From Bacteroides intestinalis DSM 17393 (GTDB lineage: Bacteria; Bacteroidota; Bacteroidia; Bacteroidales; Bacteroidaceae): DNA of 64,000 nucleotides. Each line of letters opens with the position of its first letter. The stretch's first letter is position 1. The notes beneath the pieces are model-generated. The model saw only the letters and a program-made list of their open reading frames with translations, did no database searches and was not told where the DNA came from. Made by a program: the position numbers and the translations under genes. Positions 8,826 to 17,680 of this stretch are shown here, piece by piece. Location: assembly GCF_000172175.1 (NCBI RefSeq), contig NZ_ABJL02000007.1, positions 248,001 to 312,000 of the forward strand, written 5' to 3'.

Positions 8826-10720
8826 TCTTTTCCAATACGGATACAAGCCCCGCCACCCGGCGCCAACTTTATACTCAAAACCTCATTCCGGGTTACTCTC
8901 TTTTTAGAAACCTTCATCGTTTCCCTGTTACTTAAATAATGGGCATTCTCTCCATCTTCTACAATTTCCGCTTCATAGTCTCCTTTACCTAAGAAAGACA
9001 GCGGCACACGTAAAGTTCTACTTTCTTCGTTAGTTGCAGCTCCTATCAAGAATACTCCATCTTCCGCTTGACGCATCATTACGATATATTCCCCTATTTC
9101 GCCATCTAAAGTCTTACTTTCCAGCCAAGGCATTTTCTGTGCAGACAAAAAGCGGAGTAAAGCAGGATATTTACGATAATATTCAGGAATATCCGGAATA
9201 ATCGTCGCGCCGGAGAAAGTAATCAATGTCCGTGCAGCTTCCGATACCACTGTCGAAGGCACTTCCTGATTATTATCCGAACGTGTCGTTCTTCCTTGCC
9301 GAAGGTCAAACATACCGTTATTCATATCAATCGGGCCGGCTACCATATTTACAAATACCGAAGTTACAAAGGTTTTGGGATAGAAAATCTCGTGTCCGTC
9401 CAATTGAGCCTTGCAGTATTCACGTGTCACAGCATTGGGCCATGTCCGCATCTGCCCATAGGGATGCACCGGATAATCATGAAAATCTACCAATAGCTTA
9501 TACCGTGCACACATTTCCGTTATACTCTTTGTTCTGGTATTCTTCTCTTCAGGGTTTCCGGCCATAAAACCATACTTCACTCCGGCAGCTCCCCACTCCC
9601 CGTATTGTTTCAAAGTTTCTTCCAACGGATAATTACGTCCTCCCACATCATTCAGATACAGCCAGATACCCACTCCTTTCTGCTTTCCATATTGAATCAA
9701 TTTTCGCACATCCCTGGCCTTATCTCCCTTAACGGGGTCCGAACCCTGCTCAAACTCAGGTCCATACCAATTGGCATCAAGAACCAGATAGGCAAAACCC
9801 TGCTCTGCGGCAAAATCAACCGCTCTTTCCCAGGAAGGATAGGACATTGTATAATTAAACCCTTCCCACTGAGCACCATTCATACGCCAGTCCCACAATG
9901 CAACTCCCGGCTTCACCCACGAAAAATCATATTCTCCGGAAGGTTCCGGATTCAGCAATTCCACGAGATGAGAATCCACCAGATCGCCCGGCCGGTTGCC
10001 ACAAAGCACCACACGCCATGCCGATTGATATCCTGCACGGAGTAAATGCGGTTTCGCAGAAACAGAAAACAAGCATCGCCCCTTTTCCGATTTCAGTTTC
10101 AAGGGTTCACCCTCATCCAGACAAGCCTCATGTACAGCCAGGTATAAATCTTCCGCAGCCTTCACCGTCATCACGGGCAAGCGCTCGCCATCTGTTTCGG
10201 TCAATCGTTCCGGACCGATATTATGCCTTTCTCCATTATAATACCACGCGGTATAGTCGCCTGCAAAATTAAAAGTGGTAAGTTCCAGTGCAGAACCCGC
10301 CCCTTGAGGCAACACATAGCGAAAAGCCACACCTTCATTATAAGCCCGCGCCACTATCTCCAAAGCATCCGATGATTCCGCTTCATTCACAAAAGACAAC
10401 TTCATCTCATTGTATTTATCGGGCACTACGGCACGCTTTCCCCACAGAGGCTTCCAAACAGAATTCACTTTATTACGGATAACCTTTCCCATTTTCCATC
10501 CTTGGGAAGGAAAAGACACCCCATCCTCTGTTTTAAATCCCAATGCAGAAGCCTCAATCACTTGTTTACGCTTCACAGATAGTTGATAAGTCAGCTCACC
10601 GGCATCCGTTTGAATAATCGCTAACTGTATCTTTCCGTCAGGCGAATCAACCGTACATCTTTTTTCACCTGCATAACAATATGTTCCTATCAATAAGAAC
10701 AACAAACACAATTTTCTCAT
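8813..10720 (-). CDS. GH97-family alpha-glycosidase with atypical active-site residues
   Basis: 635 aa with a signal peptide (MRKLCLLFLLIGTYCYAG). Domain order is that of GH97: N-terminal beta-super-sandwich (to ~260), a TIM barrel (ALWDWRMNGAQWEGFNY, FAYLVLDANWYGP, GVGIWLYLND) and a C-terminal beta-domain. The PDIPEYY motif corresponds to the family ADIPENY segment that carries the general acid. At the strand where retaining GH97 enzymes have an Asp nucleophile this protein reads VKYGFM, with no Asp, as in the inverting enzyme SusB; but where SusB has a catalytic Glu (HE) this one has FHD. The reaction mechanism is therefore open. The GH2 gene ends 17 bp upstream, so the two form an operon. 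Confidence 0.85.
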   Translation of the reverse strand: MRKLCLLFLLIGTYCYAGEKRCTVDSPDGKIQLAIIQTDAGELTYQLSVKRKQVIEASALGFKTEDGVSFPSQGWKMGKVIRNKVNSVWKPLWGKRAVVPDKYNEMKLSFVNEAESSDALEIVARAYNEGVAFRYVLPQGAGSALELTTFNFAGDYTAWYYNGERHNIGPERLTETDGERLPVMTVKAAEDLYLAVHEACLDEGEPLKLKSEKGRCLFSVSAKPHLLRAGYQSAWRVVLCGNRPGDLVDSHLVELLNPEPSGEYDFSWVKPGVALWDWRMNGAQWEGFNYTMSYPSWERAVDFAAEQGFAYLVLDANWYGPEFEQGSDPVKGDKARDVRKLIQYGKQKGVGIWLYLNDVGGRNYPLEETLKQYGEWGAAGVKYGFMAGNPEEKNTRTKSITEMCARYKLLVDFHDYPVHPYGQMRTWPNAVTREYCKAQLDGHEIFYPKTFVTSVFVNMVAGPIDMNNGMFDLRQGRTTRSDNNQEVPSTVVSEAARTLITFSGATIIPDIPEYYRKYPALLRFLSAQKMPWLESKTLDGEIGEYIVMMRQAEDGVFLIGAATNEESRTLRVPLSFLGKGDYEAEIVEDGENAHYLSNRETMKVSKKRVTRNEVLSIKLAPGGGACIRIGKEIKQ

Positions 10721-10737
10721 AATCCGATTTTATCACA

Positions 10738-13700
10738 TCAATAAACTTTATTAAATACCGGCTTCATTATAAAGCTGAATTCATAATTACCGTACGGCAA
10801 GCGGTATTGCGGATAAGCGATAGCTCCCCAACTATTTTCACAAGCCAGACCCAATTGAGCCTTGTCTATGCAAATATTCGTATAATCCACCGGGATTACT
10901 TCCGGCGAATGACGCTGATCTTTATTCAATCCGTCGTCCAAAGATTCAATCGTATAGTTCAGAGCTGATGCCGAGAACGGGGCTTCTGCAACAAATTGCA
11001 ACCCGGAACCCGCTTCGTTCAGTTGTCTCCACCAACGTATATCAGTCTTAGTACCCGTTTCCTGCGGACGGATATATGGGTAGAATTGTTCAGCCACCGT
11101 CTGGCGGTAAATTCCCAAATCTGTTGCATGATTGCGGTCCGAATAGTTTTCCACAGGACCTCTGCCATAATAATTGATTCTATAGAATTCATCAGGCATC
11201 TGCATCTGCATGCCGAAGCGGAACATATCGGGCACTTTCTCTGCTTCACCGGCAGCCATTTTCTGAGTAACTTTTATCTCACCTGCATTATTTATCACAT
11301 AAGTCAGATATAGTTTAGCAGAGACATCCGGCATTTCATATCCGGCTTCAACTACAACCGTCCCATTCTCCTGCTTGTTGGTAAATGAAGTCCTTTTAAG
11401 TTTAGGATTCAGCCATACCCTGTATTTGTGCTGCAATCTGGCACCATAATCATTGTCAGTAGGCGCACGCCAGAAATTAGGCACGAGCTGTCCGCCATCA
11501 TTCATCAATTCCTTGCCTGCAACCTTATATCTGCTCAGGAAACCATTGTTCTTCGCAAACTCAATAATGAAATCCTCACCTTCAATAATCAGATAATTAC
11601 CATCATTATTATTCACGGAGGGAGCAACGGATTCTATATTCGCTTTCTTCACATTCACTAATGCCATATCGGGTGCCTTATAGGGAGTGACGGGCATTTG
11701 AGCTTTTGCAACAGTAAATCCGGGAGATAATAAGGTTTCAGCCTTTTTAAGTTTATAAGATACATTCAGCAATAGTTCCTTGTCTTTATACGAGTTTATA
11801 CCGGAGATGTCCAGTTTCAGTCTTGCCGATTGTTGAGGAGCTACATCAAGATTGCCAACAGTGCCGGCTTCTACCAATTCACCATCTGCCAATAACTGCC
11901 AATCCAGATAATAAGCGGAAAGATCACGGAAGAAATTCTCATTGAAGATTTCTATTTCTCCATTTTGCAGGTTGACGGGACGTGTCCAAATGGACTGATA
12001 AAAGTAACCCACTTCGTACATGTGCGGATTCGGTACCCTGTCAGGGCTTATCAGACCGTTATCACAGAAATTATTATCCGAACCATCGTACTTATTAAAA
12101 TCTCCGCCATACGCATATATCTCTATGCCGTCCTTATTTTTCCAACGCACAGACTGGTCAACAAAGTCCCAGATGAATCCACCCTGAAATTTGGGATATT
12201 TGCGTATCAGGTCCCAATATTCTTTGAATCCACCCATAGAATTACCCATAGCATGCGCATATTCACACTGTATAAGCGGTTTAGTGGCATTACTCTTGGC
12301 ATAATCCTCGCAAGCGCTATACCACAGATACATCGGGCAGAAAATATCGGTATAATAATCATGACCGGCCTGTTCATATTGCACGGGGCGCGTTGCATCT
12401 TCCGCTTTTATCCAACGATAGCAAGCTTCGAAATTAGGACCGGGACCGGTTTCGTTACCCAACGACCAGATAATGACCGAAGGATGATTGTAACTACGCT
12501 GCACATTACGCTGGTTGCGTTCCAGATGTGCTTTGGCAAAAGACGGGTGTTTAGAAAGCTGATTATTAGTATATAACATTCCATGCGCCTCTACATTAGC
12601 CTCAGCTACGACGTACAAGCCATACTCATCGCACAGTTCATACCAAAGATTGTTGTCAGGATAGTGGCATGTACGTACGGCATTGATATTGAACTGCTTC
12701 ATAATCCGGATATCCTGCAACATACGCTCCCGCGAAACAACATATCCATAATCCGGGTCCATCTCATGGCGGTTGGCTCCCTTAATCAGTACAGGCTGCC
12801 CGTTCACAAGCAGTTGCGCATCTTTAATCTCGACTTTACGGAAACCTACTTTTACCGGAATAACTTCTAAAATATCATTGCCATTCTTCAAAGTAGCTGT
12901 CAGACAATAAAGATTGGGCATTTCCGCACTCCATTTAAGGGGATTCTTAACCTCCATGGCAGTCGAAAGATTGCCCGAACCATTCACCCGGGTGTTTGCA
13001 ACGACATTACCTTTCGAATCCGATAGTTCCAATTCTACAGTACCCCGTCCTTTCATTTGGAGGGCAATATCCAACGAACCGTTGGCATACTGTTGGTCCA
13101 AGTCGGGAGTAACTCTGATGTCCTGTATATAGTTCTTGTTGCGGGTATACAAGTAGCAATCACGCCCCACACCCGAAAAACGGAAGAAATCCTGGTCTTC
13201 AAGATATGACCCGTCGCACCAACGGAACACCTGAAATGCAATCAGGTTTTTACCCGGTTTGAGATAACCCGACAAATCAAATTCCGCTTCCAATTTACTG
13301 TCTTCACTATACCCAACGTATTTACCATTCACCCACAAATAGATATTAGAAGTGACTGAACCAAAATGTGCAAAGATTTGCTTATCCTTCCACTCCGCCG
13401 GTATAACAATCTCCTTACGATAGGATCCCACATGATTGTTCTTTACGGGTATTTTCGGAGGATCTGTTCTGAACTGGTTCTTCCACGGATACCCAACATT
13501 GACATAAATAGGATCTCCATAGCCATTTAGCTCCCATACAGCAGGTACTTTCAGCTCATCCCACGCACTATCGTTATAGCCCAACCGATAAAAGTCGTCC
13601 GGGCGCTGGTCAGCATTCCTTACCCAATTAAATTTCCACATCCCATTCAGTGACAGGAAATTATCAGATTCTTCCTTCACACCTGCACGGGCAGCATCGG

Positions 13701-13845
13701 GCGATTCATAAGCAAAATAGTTGGCATGCATCGGAGCACGATTTACAGCATTTACCTCCGGATCTCTCCACTCATTCTTTTGTGATAAGGCAATTGTCTG
13801 AAATCCAATAGCCAAAGCAAATAAACTGAATAGCTTTTTCTTCAT
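10738..13845 (-). CDS. GH2-family beta-galactosidase-like enzyme
   Basis: 1035 aa, LacZ-like length and layout: signal peptide, sugar-binding jelly roll (FSGVGRDCYLY), two Ig-like domains around a TIM barrel (RTCHYPDNNLWYELCDEYG), and a C-terminal Bgal small-chain domain. The acid/base is Glu465 in SLGNETGPGP and the nucleophile Glu528 in IQCEYAHAMGNSMGG. GH2 enzymes of this type are usually beta-galactosidases, but Bacteroides PUL members also include beta-arabinosidases and glucuronidases. It is the first gene of a two-gene operon with GH97, under the doubled-operator promoter at 13941-14006. Family is certain, exact sugar not. Confidence 0.9.
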   Translation of the reverse strand: MKKKLFSLFALAIGFQTIALSQKNEWRDPEVNAVNRAPMHANYFAYESPDAARAGVKEESDNFLSLNGMWKFNWVRNADQRPDDFYRLGYNDSAWDELKVPAVWELNGYGDPIYVNVGYPWKNQFRTDPPKIPVKNNHVGSYRKEIVIPAEWKDKQIFAHFGSVTSNIYLWVNGKYVGYSEDSKLEAEFDLSGYLKPGKNLIAFQVFRWCDGSYLEDQDFFRFSGVGRDCYLYTRNKNYIQDIRVTPDLDQQYANGSLDIALQMKGRGTVELELSDSKGNVVANTRVNGSGNLSTAMEVKNPLKWSAEMPNLYCLTATLKNGNDILEVIPVKVGFRKVEIKDAQLLVNGQPVLIKGANRHEMDPDYGYVVSRERMLQDIRIMKQFNINAVRTCHYPDNNLWYELCDEYGLYVVAEANVEAHGMLYTNNQLSKHPSFAKAHLERNQRNVQRSYNHPSVIIWSLGNETGPGPNFEACYRWIKAEDATRPVQYEQAGHDYYTDIFCPMYLWYSACEDYAKSNATKPLIQCEYAHAMGNSMGGFKEYWDLIRKYPKFQGGFIWDFVDQSVRWKNKDGIEIYAYGGDFNKYDGSDNNFCDNGLISPDRVPNPHMYEVGYFYQSIWTRPVNLQNGEIEIFNENFFRDLSAYYLDWQLLADGELVEAGTVGNLDVAPQQSARLKLDISGINSYKDKELLLNVSYKLKKAETLLSPGFTVAKAQMPVTPYKAPDMALVNVKKANIESVAPSVNNNDGNYLIIEGEDFIIEFAKNNGFLSRYKVAGKELMNDGGQLVPNFWRAPTDNDYGARLQHKYRVWLNPKLKRTSFTNKQENGTVVVEAGYEMPDVSAKLYLTYVINNAGEIKVTQKMAAGEAEKVPDMFRFGMQMQMPDEFYRINYYGRGPVENYSDRNHATDLGIYRQTVAEQFYPYIRPQETGTKTDIRWWRQLNEAGSGLQFVAEAPFSASALNYTIESLDDGLNKDQRHSPEVIPVDYTNICIDKAQLGLACENSWGAIAYPQYRLPYGNYEFSFIMKPVFNKVY

Positions 13846-13940
13846 ATCATTATTATTTAAAATATTTTTAATCAGTTAGTCCTGTCATACTTAATAAATC
13901 TTGCAGGTATCTACGGAAACTTTCACACTTATATTCCTCA

Positions 13941-14006
13941 CAAATATAAGAGCGTTCTACCCTCCATGACTTTTAATTTCAGACATTTTATTATTGAAAA
14001 TAGATA
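13941..14006 (-). promoter_or_regulatory. Promoter with doubled 21-nt operator, upstream of GH2-GH97
   Basis: On the minus strand TATCTATTTTCAATAA starts at 14006 and TGTCTGAAATTAAAAG at 13985, 21 nt apart. The TATATTTG box starts at 13948, 37 nt after the second copy (36 in the other members of the set). The first transcript base would be about 90 nt upstream of the GH2 start. Confidence 0.55.
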
Positions 14007-14089
14007 AATCCGGCCTTTTTTAGCTAAAAGCTACCTAATCTCAAAAGTCCGATTCCAAACAAACAGTTTCAATAAAGTTTTTCGATAAG

Positions 14090-14212
14090 TTGTCAGCACT
14101 CCAGCACCGATAACGTTCAAACCCCTTGTCAGCCGCAGTTTGATGACAGTGCTGACAAGGTGTTTGTAAGTGCTGACAAACGTTTTGTCAGCACTGTTTT
14201 TCAGTGCTGTTT
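14090..14212. repeat. Array 1: ~21-22 nt units with TTGTCAGCACT core in both orientations
   Basis: TTGTCAGCACT occurs at 14090-14100 and 14185-14195, its reverse complement AGTGCTGACAA at 14148-14158 and 14169-14179, and a variant TTGTCAGCCGC at 14126. From 14126 onward, unit starts are 21-22 nt apart. The unit theme is unlike that of the other four arrays in the window but the period is the same. Confidence 0.6.
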
Positions 14213-14401
14213 TTACCTGTTTTGCAATATAACTTTCTGATTTATAACACTTAGTCCTATTATGTGCGATTTTCCCGAATTTGTATTCAAATAGTTCTTT
14301 CTTTATCGGTAAGTCGGGTCTGGTTGATATTGTATAGCTTCAGTCTTGATTGGGCTATGATTTCTCTCGGTAGTATCTGCGGAAATTCCAATGCCTTGAT
14401 A

Positions 14402-14535
14402 GGAAACACAAGTTTCCGAGTGCAGGAAACGACAGTTTCCCCTAATAGGAACGACAGTTTCCTCTAATGGAAACGCGAGTTTCCTTTAATGGGAACTGTC
14501 GTTTCTCTTCATGGGAACTGCTGTTCCTTGATGGG
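14402..14535. repeat. Array 2: six 21-23 nt units, each an imperfect palindrome (GGAAACGACAGTTTCC)
   Basis: Units begin at 14402, 14425, 14448, 14469, 14492 and 14514. Each starts with GGAA(A)C and contains an inverted repeat, for example GGAAACGACAGTTTCC and GGAAACGCGAGTTTCC; the later units carry the inverted centre CTGTCG. The array ends immediately at the 3' end of the DUF2059 gene (stop at 14538). Confidence 0.7.
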
Positions 14536-14537
14536 GA

Positions 14538-15512
14538 CTAATATATTTCCTTGGCTCTCTTCTTAGAAGACCGTAAGTAATCCTTTACTTTCACATTACA
14601 ATATGTCTTGAAAATCCCATCATCATTGGAAGGTAACCTGTCTTTTTCATGAGGCAACTCAAGAATATCAATCACTTCTACACTTTTTTTCAGTTTGGGG
14701 AAAAGGAGACTGACATAGATATACTTGGAGTTGAACCCCTCTACAGTCAATAATCTGTCTTGGGGAGTTCCTCCGTCATATCCTCTCACGTGGTATTCAT
14801 CACCCGTTTTTTTGTCAATTATCACAAACCCCGGACTATAGTACAGCCATTGCCAATTAAAATAGATAGGTTGCAGGAAAGTTACTTTCGTATCTTTGGC
14901 TCTTCTCTCAATGGAGTATAATGAAGGTTTCGTTCCCTCTGCTCTGTTATAAGGTCTCTTAGCCACCTCAATACTATCTTTCGGAAGCGCATAAGCTGCA
15001 TCATATAGTTCCTGGTCCCGATTTCTCGTTTGCTCCATTGCATCCATGCTCTTGTCAGATTCCTGATGCAGTTCTTTACTCATATCCACTTGTAGCCGGC
15101 TGACCAATAACGGCATAGCTTCACGCATAATACTTATTGCCGACTCTCTATATCGCTTTCCCAAAGGGAATTCATAAAACGCAATGGTTTCTTGCAGATC
15201 CTCCAAAGCTAAATGTTTCTTGTAGATAGGCATGTATATCTCCATGACCATCCGTTCCATCTTCTCTCTCCACAACTTAGCAAATGTATCCCAATAATCA
15301 GCATCTTTTTGGGAGGCATTCATCCTTGCCACGGCCAAAGTCTGTGGCAGAATCTCATCAATAGAATTCAAAGCACCGGTAACTTTCATTAGCTTCTTCA
15401 AAGCTACTTCATATTCACTCGTCTCATCTGATTGTTGTGCGGAAACCGGTAAGACAAAACTCAACAATGCGACTACACACATTGCGACTTGAAAAATAAT
15501 TTTGTTTCTCAT
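14538..15512 (-). CDS. DUF2059-domain secreted protein
   Basis: The ATG at 15512 starts a good signal peptide (MRNKIIFQVAMCVVALLSF, cleavage near VSAQ); an in-frame ATG 16 codons upstream would put charged residues before it. The ~324-aa product has, at about residues 30-180, the helical DUF2059 pattern: MKVTGALNSIDEIL, a conserved middle helix with MYMPIYKKHL-like sequence (here IYMPIYKKHL), and IAFYEFPLGKRYRES. DUF2059 has no known biochemical role. The C-terminal ~130 residues (YSPGFVIIDKKTGDEYHVRGYDGG) are beta-rich and not recognised. Repeat array 2 lies directly at its 3' end. A 16-nt sequence in front of it (15540-15555) recurs upstream of the gene at 23346. Confidence 0.75.
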   Translation of the reverse strand: MRNKIIFQVAMCVVALLSFVLPVSAQQSDETSEYEVALKKLMKVTGALNSIDEILPQTLAVARMNASQKDADYWDTFAKLWREKMERMVMEIYMPIYKKHLALEDLQETIAFYEFPLGKRYRESAISIMREAMPLLVSRLQVDMSKELHQESDKSMDAMEQTRNRDQELYDAAYALPKDSIEVAKRPYNRAEGTKPSLYSIERRAKDTKVTFLQPIYFNWQWLYYSPGFVIIDKKTGDEYHVRGYDGGTPQDRLLTVEGFNSKYIYVSLLFPKLKKSVEVIDILELPHEKDRLPSNDDGIFKTYCNVKVKDYLRSSKKRAKEIY

Positions 15513-15602
15513 AATATAGTTTTTAAATAATCTGTGATATTTATTGCATAGATAGTTCATAAAGTAAGTTTTAACACAATCACTTGCAACTTCATCATCT
15601 GA

Positions 15603-15833
15603 TTATGGTTGTATCGAATAAATTATCATATATAATAATTGACTTATAATGTATCGCATTTCTTTATAATATTTTTTCTTCTTCAAAAAACAGTCCACTG
15701 TTATCATAACAAACACCCAAATAAGTAATGTTACAGGCGTCTTATACTCTTTTTCTAAAGGGTTCTTTAGAATAATATAAAAGTTTAAAGATACTAATAA
15801 GATTTCACTGAATACAATAATCAAATGTCTCAT
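15603..15833 (-). CDS. Small hypothetical membrane protein (76 aa)
   Basis: Two hydrophobic segments (about residues 4-22 and 33-48) separated by a short charged loop (NPLEKEYKT), then a basic KKKKYYKE stretch and a third, weaker hydrophobic tail. No family recognised. It sits in the minus-strand run of small genes between 14.5 and 18.5 kb, 92 bp after the TlpA-like fragment. Two other small membrane proteins in this run have similar size and layout. Coding is supported by operon-like position and coherent topology only. Confidence 0.5.
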   Translation of the reverse strand: MRHLIIVFSEILLVSLNFYIILKNPLEKEYKTPVTLLIWVFVMITVDCFLKKKKYYKEMRYIISQLLYMIIYSIQP

Positions 15834-15925
15834 ATTATCTATATTTACATTATATGCCCATTAGCGAACAAGTAATCTCCGTTATAGTTATTTCATTTAT
15901 AGAATGCATACCTACCCTACGCCTT

Positions 15926-16369
15926 TCAGTTTTGGAAAAGACGATTCAAATCCTCTATACTGAAATTTCTTTTAAGAATTATTCCGTCGGGTGATATCAG
16001 CATCAATACCGGTATTTTATTTATTCCATACGAATTCACAAACGAATAATCCGCCAGTACTTGTGTCCAAGGAAGCCCTAACCGCTTAAGTGCTTTTTCC
16101 CAGTTTTTCCTATCACGATCTATTGAGATAGATAATAACTTTAGATTTTTGGAAGCATATTTCTCGCCCGCATTTCTGATTTCCGGTAACTCTGCAATGC
16201 AAGCCCCACACCACGAAGCCCAGATATTCACTAACACATAATGCCCCTTCCCTATATAATCCGACAAATACACTTTTGTGCTGTCTGGTAATTCCACTTT
16301 AGAATCAACAAAATTACTGCCTTCTTGCACACTAAGCAGCTTTGTTATAAACCGATTGTTTTTCAGCAT
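15926..16369 (-). CDS. TlpA-like thioredoxin domain, probably the 3' half of a split DUF4369-TlpA gene
   Basis: 147 aa containing a full TlpA/ResA-type thioredoxin domain with the redox motif WASWCGACIAELP (Cys54, Cys57) and the cis-proline region KIPVLMLISPDG. It has no signal peptide of its own. Its first codon lies inside the end of the preceding gene (7-nt overlap, ATGCTGA). In related Bacteroidetes proteins the DUF4369 and TlpA domains form one ~370-aa polypeptide; restoring one missing base near the CTCTCCATG at the junction would join DASP directly to MLKNNRF, the expected linker. It is either a frameshifted gene or a translationally coupled pair; without the first half this domain would stay in the cytoplasm. 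Confidence 0.75.
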   Translation of the reverse strand: MLKNNRFITKLLSVQEGSNFVDSKVELPDSTKVYLSDYIGKGHYVLVNIWASWCGACIAELPEIRNAGEKYASKNLKLLSISIDRDRKNWEKALKRLGLPWTQVLADYSFVNSYGINKIPVLMLISPDGIILKRNFSIEDLNRLFQN

Positions 16370-16968
16370 GGAGAGGCATCGGCAAGCATAGCGTTTAATT
16401 CGTCAACGGTAATCTGTTCCTGAAAAATGCGAATCCAAAATGCAGGAATTATATTATCAAGATTCTCATAAACAGTTCTTTTTATAAATTCCTTTGTTTG
16501 TTTTATCACCTTTTCACGGGTAATTGCATATAATTCCTTTTTCCTTTCAGTTTCAACATTCAGACTATCCAATTTCTTAAAAGCATCTATACCAGCTTGA
16601 TTCAGCACTTGATACTCCCTCCAACTCTTTTGAAATACATCATTAATTGGAGTGCCTTCGCACCAACCCTCCTTACCATCTGTACAAATACGAATATTCC
16701 CATTCTCAAGTACGGTGAAAATCCCATCCATACCATCAATGCATACAGCCGCCCAGCAAGGCTGTAGCAACTCTCCTTTAAAAATGAATTTTCCATTCAC
16801 GACATTCGTACTATCAGCCTGCCGATTATCCTCTTCCACCATAATCAGGAAAACTTTTCGTCCTTCATATTCGTGATCTGTACTTCCTTCAATACTGTAA
16901 TGTACTTGAGAGAAGGTTCTTCCTCCTACGAGAAGCAAGATTATTAATAGTACTATTTTCTTATCCAT
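16363..16968 (-). CDS. DUF4369-domain protein, 5' half of a split DUF4369-TlpA gene
   Basis: 201 aa: signal peptide (MDKKIVLLIILLLVGGRTFSQ) followed by a DUF4369 beta-sandwich (YSIEGSTDHEYEGRKVFL, DSTNVVNGKFIFKGEL) and a helical segment ending LNAMLADASPC. DUF4369 normally leads a periplasmic TlpA-family thiol-disulfide oxidoreductase, and the matching thioredoxin domain is encoded directly downstream in another frame. As written, the product would be an exported domain lacking its redox partner. Related periplasmic reductases act on disulfides in the envelope, which fits the cysteine-rich peptide operon further upstream. The frameshift could also be a sequencing error. Confidence 0.7.
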   Translation of the reverse strand: MDKKIVLLIILLLVGGRTFSQVHYSIEGSTDHEYEGRKVFLIMVEEDNRQADSTNVVNGKFIFKGELLQPCWAAVCIDGMDGIFTVLENGNIRICTDGKEGWCEGTPINDVFQKSWREYQVLNQAGIDAFKKLDSLNVETERKKELYAITREKVIKQTKEFIKRTVYENLDNIIPAFWIRIFQEQITVDELNAMLADASPC

Positions 16969-17001
16969 TTTAATATTATTATCAACGGTTCAGTAAAAAA
17001 A

Positions 17002-17370
17002 CTACTCTTTTTCAATAATCCCTTCTTCCTCCAATTTCTTCTTCAACCAATAATAAGTATCAAGTTTACGATTCCAAACGTCATCGTTATCATCACTCAA
17101 TAAACATGCTTTCTTCAAGATGCTTTCATGACTTTCTTCTGCAACAGGAGAGGCAACTTCATCCAATTCCGCAAATTCCACTTCTATTTCATCCCCTATT
17201 TTAAACTCTCCTCCATTCCATGTAACATGTATTCCTTCGGGCATTTTCAAACCTCCGATATTCCAGGAGCCTCCATCATATCCATGTTGCATTATCATAA
17301 GACTGACTCCACCATTTGGAATACCCGCTTTCCAAACAGCATCCCTCCATTTTACAATAATTCCTTTCAT
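17002..17370 (-). CDS. Hypothetical small protein, paralogue of the next gene (122 aa)
   Basis: No signal peptide or membrane segment. The beta-rich N-terminal half has GGVSLMIMQHGYDGGSWNIGG and GDEIEVEFAELDEVASPV; the C-terminal third is a charged helix ending KKKLEEEGII. The upstream neighbour (17372-17680) has the same plan (GDRVLIKMVVTDKVSPV and ...LQGKGLI), so the two are diverged paralogues in tandem, one base apart. Family not recognised. Small soluble tandem paralogues next to small membrane proteins are often immunity-like or adaptor genes, but nothing here proves that. Confidence 0.65.
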   Translation of the reverse strand: MKGIIVKWRDAVWKAGIPNGGVSLMIMQHGYDGGSWNIGGLKMPEGIHVTWNGGEFKIGDEIEVEFAELDEVASPVAEESHESILKKACLLSDDNDDVWNRKLDTYYWLKKKLEEEGIIEKE

Positions 17371-17371
17371 G

Positions 17372-17680
17372 CTATATAAGTCCTTTTCCTTGTAATTCCA
17401 TTTTTAATTGCTCGTATCTCCTTTTCATCTCATTGCGATCACAATCTTCAATTGTCAAGACAGGCGATACCTTATCCGTAACGACCATTTTTATCAAGAC
17501 TCTGTCACCTTCTTCCAACTTCTCTGTGAGCCAAGTGAGATAATGCAGACCATCACTTCCTTTTATTTTGATTCTGCCGGAAGAACATCCGAATGTCAAA
17601 TCCGCAAATACAAAATAATCCGAAGCGGCAACTATAGGTTCTCGACCATTTATACTTATTTCAAAACCTATCATAATCAC
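17372..17680 (-). CDS. Hypothetical small protein, paralogue of the previous gene (102 aa)
   Basis: Soluble, beta-rich N-terminus (GFEISINGREPIVAASDYF, FADLTFGCSSGRIKIKG), then the GDRVLIKMVVTDKVSPV segment shared with its downstream neighbour and a charged C-terminal helix. Its ATG overlaps the stop of the preceding small membrane protein by four bases (17677-17680), the usual sign of coupled translation. No function recognised. Confidence 0.65.
   Translation of the reverse strand: MIMIGFEISINGREPIVAASDYFVFADLTFGCSSGRIKIKGSDGLHYLTWLTEKLEEGDRVLIKMVVTDKVSPVLTIEDCDRNEMKRRYEQLKMELQGKGLI

Larger units (their letters stand above)
13846..14537. other. 692-bp intergenic region holding one promoter and two repeat arrays
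   Basis: Read from left to right it contains the GH2 operon promoter/operator (13941-14006), an array of ~21-22 nt units around TTGTCAGCACT (14090-14212) and a second array around GGAAACGACAGTTTCC (14402-14535). Short open frames exist on the plus strand but show no signal, motif or ribosome site, so no gene is called. Confidence 0.7.

Noticed and set aside
14264..14467. 67-codon plus-strand frame in the 14 kb gap
   Set aside because: It runs through the repeat array and has no recognisable ribosome site or protein character.
14090..14535. Repeat arrays as a CRISPR locus
   Set aside because: The period is only 21-23 nt with no constant repeat plus variable spacer of normal length, orientation of the core alternates, and no cas gene is in the window.
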